Source of the DNA: Anaerolineales bacterium
GTDB lineage: Bacteria > Chloroflexota > Anaerolineae > Anaerolineales > UBA11579
DNA length: 64,000 nucleotides
Direction: 5' to 3'
NCBI GenBank assembly: GCA_019454165.1
Contig: CP075367.1
Location: forward strand, 1,466,805-1,530,804
The notes beneath the pieces are model-generated. The model was not told the DNA's origin. It ran no database searches and saw only the letters and a list, made by a program, of their open reading frames with translations. Positions 43,800-52,513 of this stretch are shown in pieces. The translations under genes were made by a program, and so were the position numbers. The number at the start of each line of letters is the position of its first letter. The stretch's first letter is position 1.

Positions 43800-45188
43800 A
43801 TGCGCATAGCCATATCAGTTCATGTGTACAAAATCAAAGAATTTCACGATAATAGCACAACCCGAATTTACTCGGTTTTGCTCCAAACCCTTTTTGTGGA
43901 AAAACTATTAAGCCTCCGTGACAAACAGGGGTGGCGACTGCGAAAGTGGTTGGTCGCTGCCTTGATGCTTGCCTTGTACTTGCCACTGGTGCCGAAGCTA
44001 TATGCGCATGTCGGCACAGTGGGGCTGGCAGCAGGATTGATTCCATGCATCTTTTGGGGCATCTGGCTTGGCCCTTATCCGGGAGCATTCTTTGCCCTCA
44101 TGCTCGGCGTACCTCATTACCTTCTACTGAAGGATCTAGGGGAGCCGCTTTTACTGCAGGGGCGGATCGAGCTTCTGGCAACCCACATCGTCATGGCAAC
44201 GGTCACGTATTTCCTCACGAATGGCTTTCACCTTCGCAGCCGGCTAGCGATCCAACTGGCAGAGGCAGAGGCTGCTCAAGCTCGTTTCCGTGGGCTGTTC
44301 GAGCGCACAACGGACATGGTCTTCATCATGTCCATGGATCTGAACCTGCTGGAAGTTAACGATGTAGCCCTGCAGCTGCTTGGGTATAAACGCGAGGAAT
44401 TGATCGGGGCTTCTTATCGCAAGGTCATTGTTCCAGAGGAGCAGGAGGATCTGACTCAACGCCTTGCAAATGCTGCCAGCAGCAACGTGCGGCAGCATGT
44501 TTACGAACGCACATACATTTCAAAAGATGGCCTGCGCATCCCGGCAGAAGTTGATGCAGGGCTCTTTCGGGATGGGCAGGGCCGCATTTTGCATTACCAG
44601 GCAATTGGCCGTGATATCCGTCAGCGCAAGGCGGCAGAGGTAGAGCTATACCATCAGGCCACGCATGATGAGCTCACCGGGCTATACAACCGCACTCTAT
44701 TCACTGAGGTGCTTTGGCGTGCAGTTGAACGCAGCAAGCGCAGCAACCACAAAGCCGCGGTCCTCTTCGCCGACCTTGACGGATTCAAAAAGATCAATGA
44801 CACCTTTGGCCACAGCATGGGTGACCTGCTGCTGAAAGCAGTTGCCAAGCGGCTGCGTGAGATCGTGCGCACTACGGATACCCTGGCGCGCCTGGGCGGG
44901 GATGAGTTTGGCATCATTCTGGAAGACCTGAATATGCGTAGTGAAGCGCAGAAAGTTGCCGATGCGGTGCAAAGCACGCTCGGCCAGCCATTCATCATCC
45001 ACGGGGAAAGTTTGCAGATCGGGGCCAGCTGCGGGGTCAGCGTGTTTCCTGACGATGAGACAGACCCAGACCGCTTGCTGCGCGGGGTCAGCGTGTTTCC
45101 TGACGATGAGACAGACCCAGACCGCTTGCTGCGCGCTGCGGATGCTGCAATGTACAAGCTCAAGCGAGAGAAGTACGCAGCCCGCTAA
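43800..45188 (+). CDS. Membrane PAS-GGDEF diguanylate cyclase with an internal 51-bp duplication
   Basis: 462 aa: N-terminal membrane domain (about 50-145, four segments), PAS domain (about 160-280) and GGDEF domain (about 285-460). The active loop RLGGDEFGIIL (366-370) and LFADLDGFKKINDTFGHSMGD are intact. Near the C-terminus the 17-residue unit GVSVFPDDETDPDRLLR occurs twice in tandem (412-428, 429-445) from an exact 51-bp DNA repeat, before AADAAMYKLKR. One copy is normal for the family, so the last strand-helix unit is doubled. True start is uncertain. No c-di-GMP effector is near. Convergent with the recombinase gene, overlap four bases. Confidence 0.85.
   Translation: MRIAISVHVYKIKEFHDNSTTRIYSVLLQTLFVEKLLSLRDKQGWRLRKWLVAALMLALYLPLVPKLYAHVGTVGLAAGLIPCIFWGIWLGPYPGAFFALMLGVPHYLLLKDLGEPLLLQGRIELLATHIVMATVTYFLTNGFHLRSRLAIQLAEAEAAQARFRGLFERTTDMVFIMSMDLNLLEVNDVALQLLGYKREELIGASYRKVIVPEEQEDLTQRLANAASSNVRQHVYERTYISKDGLRIPAEVDAGLFRDGQGRILHYQAIGRDIRQRKAAEVELYHQATHDELTGLYNRTLFTEVLWRAVERSKRSNHKAAVLFADLDGFKKINDTFGHSMGDLLLKAVAKRLREIVRTTDTLARLGGDEFGIILEDLNMRSEAQKVADAVQSTLGQPFIIHGESLQIGASCGVSVFPDDETDPDRLLRGVSVFPDDETDPDRLLRAADAAMYKLKREKYAAR
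45033..45134 (+). repeat. Exact 51-bp tandem duplication inside the GGDEF gene
   Basis: Bases 45033-45083 and 45084-45134 are identical. The unit is in frame (17 codons). Identity over all 51 bases indicates a recent event or an assembly artefact. Confidence 0.95.
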
Positions 45189-46183
45189 TCATCCCCTGGG
45201 TCAGCATTCTCGAAAACTTCATAGTAGCCACGGTCCAGTTCATCATCGCTTAGGTGTGCATAGCGCTGCGTGACCTGAATGTTCTTGTGGCGGGCCAGTT
45301 CCTGAGCCATTTTCAGGTTGCCACCGGTGCCGCGCAAAACGGTTGTGACGAAATAGTGACGAAAGCTGTGGGGCGTGATGGTGCCTTTAGCCTCTTCGCC
45401 CAGCGCCAGGGCTACATGGCGGGCAATGATGTTGCGCCCTGAGCTGGGGGTGATCGGCTTCACTTTCTTCGCGCCGGCGCCTTTATCATGCCGGGCAAAC
45501 AGGGGCAGACTGCCTAGCTGGCGGCCGCTGGCGCCATCCAGGGCAGCCCGCGCCTTTTGATAGCTGCGAATCGCAGCCAGCGCCCGGCTGGAGAAGCGCA
45601 CCATGGCTTCTCGGTTGCCTTTCCCGATCACGATGGCCTTGCCTTCCTGCATCTGCATATCGCCGCGGGTGAGCTTGCAGGCCTCGTGCACGCGTAGACC
45701 CGTCTCGCCAAGAGTGAGGATGAAGGCTTTGTCACGCTTGTTGCGCAAAGCCTCAACTTCGTCCGCGGCAGGCAGCTTATCCAGGTCATCTGCATAATCC
45801 AACATTTGTTCTATGGCTTCGCGCGGGAACTGCGGCAGGCGGGGGCCGGGTCGCCGGCCGCGCTGGCGGATCAGCATGCGCACGCGCGGCAGGTTGGGGT
45901 CAGCCAGCTGCTCAGCCGCCAGGAACTCGTAGAAGCCGGCCGCGGCCTGCAGGCGAAGGCGTTCGGTCGCCGGCGATTTGTCCTTGGAGTAGGCTGCAAA
46001 GTGGGCAACCGCATCCTCCTTTAGTTTTGAGAGTGGCGCGGTGGCAGCAATTCCTTCGGCCTTTAGGCAGGCCAGAAAGGCTTCAATGGACTTCTTGTAG
46101 GTGAGCGCCGTGTTCTCAGAGCGGGCCAGCTTTACGTTATCGAGATAGCGATCAACTGCATCTTGAATAGTAATGGTAGCCAT
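45185..46183 (-). CDS. Tyrosine recombinase (XerC/D-like integrase)
   Basis: 332 aa from ATG 46183, which has AGAGGA six bases upstream. N-terminal SAM-like core-binding domain (about 5-100) and catalytic domain (about 110-332) with Arg in GETGLRVHEACKL, Lys in IGKGNREA, HSFRHYFVT, His in LARHKNIQV and the nucleophile Tyr in QRYAHLS. All six catalytic positions are present. It stands alone; no phage genes, att repeats or tRNA target are next to it. It may be the host Xer recombinase or a remnant integrase. Confidence 0.88.
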   Translation of the reverse strand: MATITIQDAVDRYLDNVKLARSENTALTYKKSIEAFLACLKAEGIAATAPLSKLKEDAVAHFAAYSKDKSPATERLRLQAAAGFYEFLAAEQLADPNLPRVRMLIRQRGRRPGPRLPQFPREAIEQMLDYADDLDKLPAADEVEALRNKRDKAFILTLGETGLRVHEACKLTRGDMQMQEGKAIVIGKGNREAMVRFSSRALAAIRSYQKARAALDGASGRQLGSLPLFARHDKGAGAKKVKPITPSSGRNIIARHVALALGEEAKGTITPHSFRHYFVTTVLRGTGGNLKMAQELARHKNIQVTQRYAHLSDDELDRGYYEVFENADPGDD

Positions 46184-46232
46184 AAATTTCCTCTTCATAT
46201 CCTGTGCAGCATGTTTTGCTTCGAACTATAGT

Positions 46233-46267
46233 GTGAACACATTGCATTTCGGCACACATGTTCACAA
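46233..46267. promoter_or_regulatory. Inverted repeat upstream of the recombinase gene
   Basis: TGTGAACA (46233-46240) and TGTTCACA (46260-46267) are perfect 8-bp arms, 19 bases apart. On the minus strand a TATAGT box lies just downstream (46230-46225 region), so the dyad is placed like an operator of the recombinase gene. Confidence 0.5.
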
Positions 46268-46508
46268 AAACCGCTTTCTAGCCTGCTATATTCAACCTTG
46301 CATTTGTTTGCGATAATAATACTTATCGAAATCATAAGCTCTTTACATGCTTTTGTCAATCCCCTACCGGTTGCTAACTCAGCATTCACCAAGTAGGAGG
46401 TGCGGTGAAAAGGGCGAGGCCAAAAACAAACCCCAAGACGGGTGAGATGAGCTGACGCCTCTCATCGCTACCCCACTCAGGTTGGGCGTTAGTAGAAATG
46501 GGCGGGAC
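46268..46508. other. Intergenic region, A+T-rich, no supported gene
   Basis: The left half is A+T-rich (TTGCGATAATAATACTTATCG) and the right half holds a small hairpin, GATGAG / CTCATC. A 65-codon minus-strand frame crosses it but has no ribosome site and runs through the recombinase promoter. No gene is claimed. Confidence 0.55.
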
Positions 46509-46514
46509 TATAAT
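46509..46514 (+). promoter_or_regulatory. -10 box of the TauE/SafE gene, near-leaderless
   Basis: TATAAT, nine bases, then ATG at 46524; no ribosome site between. Confidence 0.5.
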
Positions 46515-46523
46515 CGCTGCTCT

Positions 46524-47330
<807 letters not shown>

Positions 47331-47341
47331 CTTTTTGGCCT

Positions 47342-47347
47342 TATAAT
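47342..47347 (+). promoter_or_regulatory. -10 box of the TerC gene, leaderless type
   Basis: TATAAT, eight bases, then ATG at 47356; no ribosome site between. Confidence 0.55.
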
Positions 47348-47355
47348 CCGCGGCT

Positions 47356-48135
47356 ATGGACTTCCTATCGACCCCCGAAGCATGGATTGCTCTACTCACC
47401 CTCACAGCCCTTGAGATCGTCCTGGGTATTGACAATCTAGTGTTTATCTCCATTCTTGCTGCCAAGCTGCCCAAAGAGCAACAGCACCGCGCCGAGCGTA
47501 TTGGCCTCGGCCTGGCCATGTTCATGCGCATTGCCCTGTTGCTCTCCATCAACTGGATCATTGGGCTTACTGCGCCACTCTTTAGCATCGCTGGCTTCAC
47601 GATCTCCGGCCGTGATCTGATCCTGCTGGCCGGCGGCCTTTTCCTCATTGCCAAGAGCACCTTCGAGATTCACGACAAGCTGGAAGGCGAAGAAGAGCAC
47701 GCGACCACCAAAGGCGGCCGCGCCGGTGTTACCTTCACCGGCGTCGTGGTCCAGATCCTGCTGCTGGACGCTGTATTCTCGATCGACTCGGTCATCACTG
47801 CGGTCGGCATGGCCGACTCGATCTATGTGATGATCACAGCGGTGGTGATCGCGGTGATCACGATGGTGCTCACTGTCAGTTTCATCAGCGATTTCGTGCA
47901 GCGCCACCCCACGGTCAAGATCCTGGCGCTTTCCTTCCTGATCCTCATCGGTTTCTCGCTGGTGGTCGAAGGTTTGCATCAGCACATCCCCAAGGGCTAC
48001 ATTTACTTCGCCATGGGTTTCTCGATCTTTGTTGAGTTCCTCAACCTGCGCTTGCGTTCTCGCGGACAGAAGCCTGTGAAACTGCGCGCCACTCCAAAGC
48101 CAGCTGTCGCCGGGAAGAAAAAGAAAACCGCCTGA
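47356..48135 (+). CDS. TerC-family integral membrane protein
   Basis: 259 aa, seven or so helices: ALEIVLGIDNLVFISILAAKLP (with the family Asp and Asn), then LLDAVFSIDSVITAVGMAD and FVEFLNLRLR. TerC proteins are linked to metal (Mn2+) export and tellurite resistance; recent work places them in secreted-protein metalation. A basic tail (GKKKKTA) ends the chain. The stop overlaps the plsC start (TGATG). Confidence 0.92.
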   Translation: MDFLSTPEAWIALLTLTALEIVLGIDNLVFISILAAKLPKEQQHRAERIGLGLAMFMRIALLLSINWIIGLTAPLFSIAGFTISGRDLILLAGGLFLIAKSTFEIHDKLEGEEEHATTKGGRAGVTFTGVVVQILLLDAVFSIDSVITAVGMADSIYVMITAVVIAVITMVLTVSFISDFVQRHPTVKILALSFLILIGFSLVVEGLHQHIPKGYIYFAMGFSIFVEFLNLRLRSRGQKPVKLRATPKPAVAGKKKKTA

Positions 48136-48824
48136 TGCTGAAGTCGTTCAAGTTTCACTTTGTCCGCACTGTGATCGTGAGCGCATTGCGGCTGCTTACT
48201 TCAACGCGGCTGTACAACCTCGAAAACATTAACCAGGCCGAGGGTGGCAAAGCCATTGTGGCCGCCAACCACCTCGGCATGCTGGACGCCGCCTATGCTT
48301 TCCGCATGGTGAACCGCAAAGACCTCATCATGGTGGTGGCCGAGAAGTACCGCAAATATGGCTTCTTCCGCTGGTTGGTGAAGACGCTCAATCTACTATG
48401 GCTCGAACGTTTCGAGGCCGACTTTGGCACGTTGAAGGAAACCCTGCGACGTCTGGATCGCGGCGGCATCCTCTTTATCGCACCAGAAGGCACCCGTAGC
48501 AAGACAGAAGCGCTGCAGCACGCCAAGCCCGGCGTAGCTTACCTGGCCGCCAAGAGCGGCGCCCCAGTGATCCCAGTGGCCCTCTGGGGTACCGAAGATC
48601 GCGTAGTCGGCATGAACCTTAAGCGCTTCAAGCGCTCCAAGATCATGCTCAACATCGGCAAGCCCTTCACGTTGCCGCCCCTACCCAGAGAAAACCGCGC
48701 CGAATTTCTGCAGCAACAAACTGACGAGATCATGGCGCAGATCGCTGCGTTATTGCCTGAGAAATACCGCGGTGTATACACAAGCTCACCGCGTGTGGCT
48801 GAGCTGCTTAAAGAGAACAAATAA
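48135..48824 (+). CDS. 1-acyl-sn-glycerol-3-phosphate acyltransferase (PlsC-like)
   Basis: 229 aa. Acyltransferase box HLGMLDA (H-x4-D) in VAANHLGMLDAAY, the glycerophosphate-binding APEGTRSKTEAL and the APVIPVALWG strand. An N-terminal hydrophobic stretch could anchor it to the membrane. It makes phosphatidic acid in phospholipid synthesis, or a related lipid. Translationally coupled to terC. Confidence 0.9.
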   Translation: MLKSFKFHFVRTVIVSALRLLTSTRLYNLENINQAEGGKAIVAANHLGMLDAAYAFRMVNRKDLIMVVAEKYRKYGFFRWLVKTLNLLWLERFEADFGTLKETLRRLDRGGILFIAPEGTRSKTEALQHAKPGVAYLAAKSGAPVIPVALWGTEDRVVGMNLKRFKRSKIMLNIGKPFTLPPLPRENRAEFLQQQTDEIMAQIAALLPEKYRGVYTSSPRVAELLKENK

Positions 48825-48831
48825 TTATTCG

Positions 48832-48869
48832 TTTGCTAAAATGGATATGGCTATACGCATTTTAGCAAA
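48832..48869. promoter_or_regulatory. Perfect 12-bp inverted repeat before the Mo-hydroxylase cluster
   Basis: TTTGCTAAAATG (48832-48843) and CATTTTAGCAAA (48858-48869) are perfect inverted arms 14 bases apart. TAAAAT, preceded by TGC, reads as an extended -10 inside the left arm. It lies 16 bases before the coxG start and could be an operator, or a weak terminator for plsC. Confidence 0.6.
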
Positions 48870-48884
48870 ACCTTCGGAGCTGTT

Positions 48885-49331
48885 ATGCAAGTAAAAGGAT
48901 CTACAACCATCGCTGCACCTCAAGACAAGGTGTTCACTTATCTCACCAACCCTGAGTTCGTTTCCAAGTGCGCCCCGGGCCTCGAAAGCCTTGAGGTGAT
49001 CGAAGAAGGCAAGAAGTTCAAGGGCACCGTGTCTGTGGGTCTGGGCAACCTGAAGGTTCGCTTCAGTGGTGACCTTGAGTTCACCGAGATCATTGCGCCC
49101 AGCAAAGCGACCCTCAAGGCCCACGGCGCCGCCCCTGGCAGCGCCGTGGACGCCACAGCCACCATGCAGCTCAGCGATGCCGGCGACGGGGTAACGCAGC
49201 TTGACTGGACTGCGGACATCAACGTGCTCGGCACCATCGCCGCGCTGGCCTCTCGCATGATGGGCAGCGTGACCCAGAAGCTGAGCAGCGAATTCTTCGA
49301 CTGCGCCAAGAAACAGATCGAAGCCAGCTAA
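48885..49331 (+). CDS. coxG: CoxG-like SRPBCC protein
   Basis: 148 aa of START/SRPBCC fold: MQVKGSTTIAAPQDKVFTYLTNPEFVSKCAPGLESLEV and a C-terminal long helix (FDCAKKQIEAS). CoxG-type proteins accompany molybdenum hydroxylases; in carboxydotrophs a CoxG anchors the enzyme or carries quinone, but its own long C-terminal membrane tail is absent here. CGGAG lies six bases before the ATG. First gene of the catabolic region, followed by xdhC. Confidence 0.88.
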   Translation: MQVKGSTTIAAPQDKVFTYLTNPEFVSKCAPGLESLEVIEEGKKFKGTVSVGLGNLKVRFSGDLEFTEIIAPSKATLKAHGAAPGSAVDATATMQLSDAGDGVTQLDWTADINVLGTIAALASRMMGSVTQKLSSEFFDCAKKQIEAS

Positions 49332-49342
49332 ACGAGCACACG

Positions 49343-50332
49343 ATGCGCGAACTACTGCCTGACCTGGAGCATTGGCTGGCAAAGGGCGAGCGCGTTGCGC
49401 TGTGCACTGTCATCTCCACCTGGGGATCGGCCCCGCGCCAAGCCGGCGCGGTGATGGCCGTGAGCGAGAGCGGCAGCCTGGTTGGCTCTGTCAGCGGCGG
49501 CTGCGTCGAAGGCGCCGTGCTGACCGCTTCCAAACAGATCATCGAATCCAAACAACCACAACTGCTGCACTTTGGCGTGCAGGATGACACCGCCTGGGAA
49601 GTAGGCCTGGCCTGTGGCGGCGAGATCGACGTGTTCGTGCAGCCGCTGGACGAGCAGCTGTTCGCCGAACTACTGCCGCGCCTGAAGGCCGACCAGCCGA
49701 TGACCCTGAGCACCAACATCAAGGGTGACGGCCTGGGCGGCCAAACCCTGGCAGACGAGGCAGGCCAGCCCATCGCATCCACAGGCATTGCACCCGCGCC
49801 ACGCACTGCTCGCATTGCCGGCCTGCAACCTGACGGGGATGACGAGATCTTCGTCAACCCGCTGGCCGCCTCCCCCACTTTGATCCTGGTGGGTGCATCT
49901 CACGTCGCGGCCGCCCTGGTCAATATCGCCCACATGATGGAGTTCCGCGTCGTGGTCATCGACCCGCGCAAAGCCTTCATGAGCGAGGAGCGCTTCGCCA
50001 ACGCAGACAAGCTGGTGCCGGTCTGGCCTCAGCTTGCCTTCGAGGATATTGGCATCACCAACACCACCGCCATCGCGCTGCTGAGCCACGACCCCAAGAT
50101 CGATGAGCCTGGGCTAATGGTCGCCCTGCGCAGCCCGGCCTTCTACGTGGGCGCGCTGGGCAGCCGACGCGTGCAAGCCCAACGCCGCGAGCGCCTGCTG
50201 AAAGCAGGCTTGACCGAGCAAGAACTGGAGCGCCTGCACGCGCCGATCGGCCTGGCCATCAAAGCCAAGACGCCAGAGGAGATCGCACTCTCCATCATGG
50301 CCGAGATCATTCAAAACTATCGGGCTGAGTAA
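49343..50332 (+). CDS. XdhC/CoxI-family Mo-hydroxylase maturation protein
   Basis: 329 aa. XdhC inserts sulfurated molybdenum cofactor into hydroxylases. N-terminal XdhC/CoxI domain (about 10-80: VALCTVISTWGSAPRQAGAVMAV, GSVSGGCVEGAV, CGGEIDVFVQPL) and a Rossmann-like C-domain (about 180-329: LILVGASHVAAALVNIAHMMEFRVVVIDPR, YVGALGSRR, IGLAIKAKTPEEIALSIMAEI). Its stop codon sits in the loop of a hairpin. It serves the coxM/coxS/coxL-like enzyme encoded downstream. Confidence 0.92.
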   Translation: MRELLPDLEHWLAKGERVALCTVISTWGSAPRQAGAVMAVSESGSLVGSVSGGCVEGAVLTASKQIIESKQPQLLHFGVQDDTAWEVGLACGGEIDVFVQPLDEQLFAELLPRLKADQPMTLSTNIKGDGLGGQTLADEAGQPIASTGIAPAPRTARIAGLQPDGDDEIFVNPLAASPTLILVGASHVAAALVNIAHMMEFRVVVIDPRKAFMSEERFANADKLVPVWPQLAFEDIGITNTTAIALLSHDPKIDEPGLMVALRSPAFYVGALGSRRVQAQRRERLLKAGLTEQELERLHAPIGLAIKAKTPEEIALSIMAEIIQNYRAE

Positions 50333-50342
50333 ACTCAGCCCG
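50321..50342 (+). terminator. Terminator at the end of xdhC
   Basis: CGGGCTGAGT / ACTCAGCCCG with a two-base loop, then ATTTGTTT. The TAA stop codon of xdhC is at the tip. It also lies at the end of the convergent thiolase gene. Confidence 0.8.
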
Positions 50343-50348
50343 ATTTGT

Positions 50349-51500
50349 TTAGTTCCCCAGAATATGCGTCACCACTGTCGAGGCTACGCCGCCGATCGAC
50401 TGCATCATTCCCACCTTGGGCTTGCGCACCTGATTCTTGCCGGCCTGCTCCGTTAGTTGCAGCACCAACTCGCAGGTCTGATACAGCGCCGTGGCACCGA
50501 TCGGGTGGCCGCGTGCTTTCAGCCCCCCCATCGTGGTGATAGGGATCTTGCCCTTAAGCCCGATCTTGTTCTCGTGCGCCAGGCGCCAGCCGCGCCCGGG
50601 CGCCGCAAAGCCGGCCGCCTCAAGCTGCAACGCAGACATGATCGTGAAGGCGTCATGCACTTCGAACAGGCTTATATCCGAATGGGTGACATTCGCGGCA
50701 CGGAAGGCCTTTTCAGCAGACATCTCTGCTGCTCGCAAATGCAGCGGGCTGGGCCGGTCTTCCAGGCGGAAGTAGTCAGTCGCCACGCTGGAGGCAAGCA
50801 TATGCACCGGAGTCTTGGTATAGGCCCGCGCCTGGTCCGTCGGCGCCAACAACACCGCCGCCGCACCGTCACAGATCGGCGCGCTGTCGTAGAGCCGCAA
50901 CGGGGCATAGATCACGCGTGACTTCTGCACTGTGGCAGCGGAAACCGGCTTGCGGAACATGGCATTGGGGTTGTGCTTGGCATTCTTGTGGGCATTGACC
51001 GCAAAGTTGGCAAAGCCGTTCTTGGGCACTTTGTAGCGCTCCATGTACATGCGCATCAACTCAGCATTGCGGTTGATCATATTGGCGCCTAGCGGCACTT
51101 CCAGCTTGGCATCCAAGGCCTTGGCCAGCGCCGGCACGGCGCTGCCCTCGCTCATCTTCTCGGCGCCCACCACCATCGCCAGGTCCACATCCCCACTGGC
51201 CACCGCCAGATACGCAACCCGCAGCGCGGCGGCACCGCCGGCGGTAGCCGCGCCAATCCGCATGGCTTCGACGCCATGCAGGCCGGCCTCATCCGCGAAC
51301 AGCGCGCCCAGGTGTTTCTGGCTCTGCAACTCGTCTGCCAGCATATTGCTCACATACAGCGCTTCGACGCCGGTCACACTGGCACTCTGCAATGCCTCAC
51401 TGATTACGGTTGCAGCCATCTGGCTCAAACTATCCGGGTTTGCCTTCATCACAGGCAACTGCGCAGTGGACACAATGCTTACAGGTCTCATAACCGCCAT
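50349..51500 (-). CDS. Thiolase-like protein lacking the nucleophilic cysteine
   Basis: 383 aa (start 51500, or 51491), thiolase fold of the SCP-x/archaeal type: GGAAALRVAYLAVASGDVDLAMVVGAEKMSEG, SLFEVHDAFTIMSALQLEAAGFA, and GGLKARGHPIGATALYQTCEL with the His of the second half. The nucleophile site that normally reads ACASG is AATAGG here, with Thr in place of Cys. Real thiolysis is therefore doubtful; it may be a CoA-binding or ketoacyl-processing protein, or need a partner. It is transcribed against both neighbours, inside the Mo-hydroxylase region. Confidence 0.82.
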   Translation of the reverse strand: MAVMRPVSIVSTAQLPVMKANPDSLSQMAATVISEALQSASVTGVEALYVSNMLADELQSQKHLGALFADEAGLHGVEAMRIGAATAGGAAALRVAYLAVASGDVDLAMVVGAEKMSEGSAVPALAKALDAKLEVPLGANMINRNAELMRMYMERYKVPKNGFANFAVNAHKNAKHNPNAMFRKPVSAATVQKSRVIYAPLRLYDSAPICDGAAAVLLAPTDQARAYTKTPVHMLASSVATDYFRLEDRPSPLHLRAAEMSAEKAFRAANVTHSDISLFEVHDAFTIMSALQLEAAGFAAPGRGWRLAHENKIGLKGKIPITTMGGLKARGHPIGATALYQTCELVLQLTEQAGKNQVRKPKVGMMQSIGGVASTVVTHILGN

Positions 51501-51586
51501 GATGACAAAGATTAATGCGTTCGGCAAGGGACAAACGCCCTGCCTAGCCAGGAGCATTAGAAGAGATGGGGAGTTTGTAGTACGAT

Positions 51587-51592
51587 TAATAT
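51587..51592 (+). promoter_or_regulatory. Candidate -10 box of the main catabolic operon
   Basis: TAATAT would give a leader of about 35 bases before coxM. The leader contains a seven-codon frame, ATG at 51618 to TGA at 51636-51638, whose stop overlaps the coxM ATG at 51635. Confidence 0.35.
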
Positions 51593-51634
51593 TCCAGTCG
51601 TGTTCACTTTTCTGAGAATGGCAAAGACTCGCGC

Positions 51635-52513
51635 ATGAAACCTGCTCCGTTTGAGTACCATGCACCTACTTCTCTCGAGGCTGCGCTTGAGCTAAAAGCC
51701 CAGCACGGGGACGATGGCAAGCCTCTGGCCGGCGGGCAAAGCCTGATCCCGGCCATGAACTTCCGCGTGGCCCAGCCCAGCGTGTTGATCGACCTGAACC
51801 ATGTGCCCGAGCTGCGCCACATCAACAAGCCGAACGGCGCAGTCCATATCGGCAGCATGACGCTGCAATCCACTGCGGAGCACGACGCCTTGGTGGCCGA
51901 GCACACACCCCTGCTCTACGAGGCCATCCCCAACATCGCCCATCCGCAGATCCGCAACCGCGGCACAGTCGGCGGCAGCCTGGCCCATGCTGACCCAGCC
52001 TCCGAGCTGCCCGTGGTGGCCCTGGCTCTGGGCGCAAAGTTCCGCGCCCAGAGCGCAAAAGCCGAGCGCTGGATCGAGGCCAAAGACTTCTTCGCAGGCT
52101 TGTTCGCCACCACCCTGCAGCCGGATGAGATCCTCACCGAGATTGCCTTCCCCACCAAGACGCCCCGAACCGGCTATTGCTTCACCGAGGTGGCCCGCCG
52201 CCACGGCGATTACGCCATGGCGGGCCTGGCCGCCATCGTAGAGCTTGACGCCAACCAAACCATCAGCGCAGCCAAACTGGTCTACCTGAACGTGGGCGAT
52301 GGCCCGGTGGATGCGGCTAGCGCGGCGGCCAGCCTGATCGGCAAGGCTCCGGATGCGCCCGCCTTCAAAGAAGCAGGCCGCATCGCCAGCCAGGAAGACA
52401 TGTCGCCCTACGGCAATGTGCACGCCACGCCGGAGTATCAGCGCCACCTCTCCGCGGTGCTCACCGAGCGGGCATTGGCCAAAGCATCCGAGGGAGCAAA
52501 GGCAGCCAAGTAA
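51635..52513 (+). CDS. Mo-hydroxylase FAD subunit (CoxM-like)
   Basis: 292 aa, FAD_binding_5 plus CO_deh_flav_C. FAD loops LAGGQSLIPAMNFR (about 32-45) and NRGTVGGSLAHADPASELPVV (about 108-128), C-domain GYCFTEVARRHGDYAMAGLAA. It passes electrons from the iron-sulfur subunit to an acceptor. Overlaps coxS by one base (TAATG). Operon order here is M-S, then five other genes, then L. Confidence 0.93.
   Translation: MKPAPFEYHAPTSLEAALELKAQHGDDGKPLAGGQSLIPAMNFRVAQPSVLIDLNHVPELRHINKPNGAVHIGSMTLQSTAEHDALVAEHTPLLYEAIPNIAHPQIRNRGTVGGSLAHADPASELPVVALALGAKFRAQSAKAERWIEAKDFFAGLFATTLQPDEILTEIAFPTKTPRTGYCFTEVARRHGDYAMAGLAAIVELDANQTISAAKLVYLNVGDGPVDAASAAASLIGKAPDAPAFKEAGRIASQEDMSPYGNVHATPEYQRHLSAVLTERALAKASEGAKAAK

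Noticed and set aside
46195..46392. A 65-codon minus-strand frame upstream of the recombinase
   Set aside because: It reads through the recombinase promoter and operator-like dyad, lacks a ribosome site and shows no domain.
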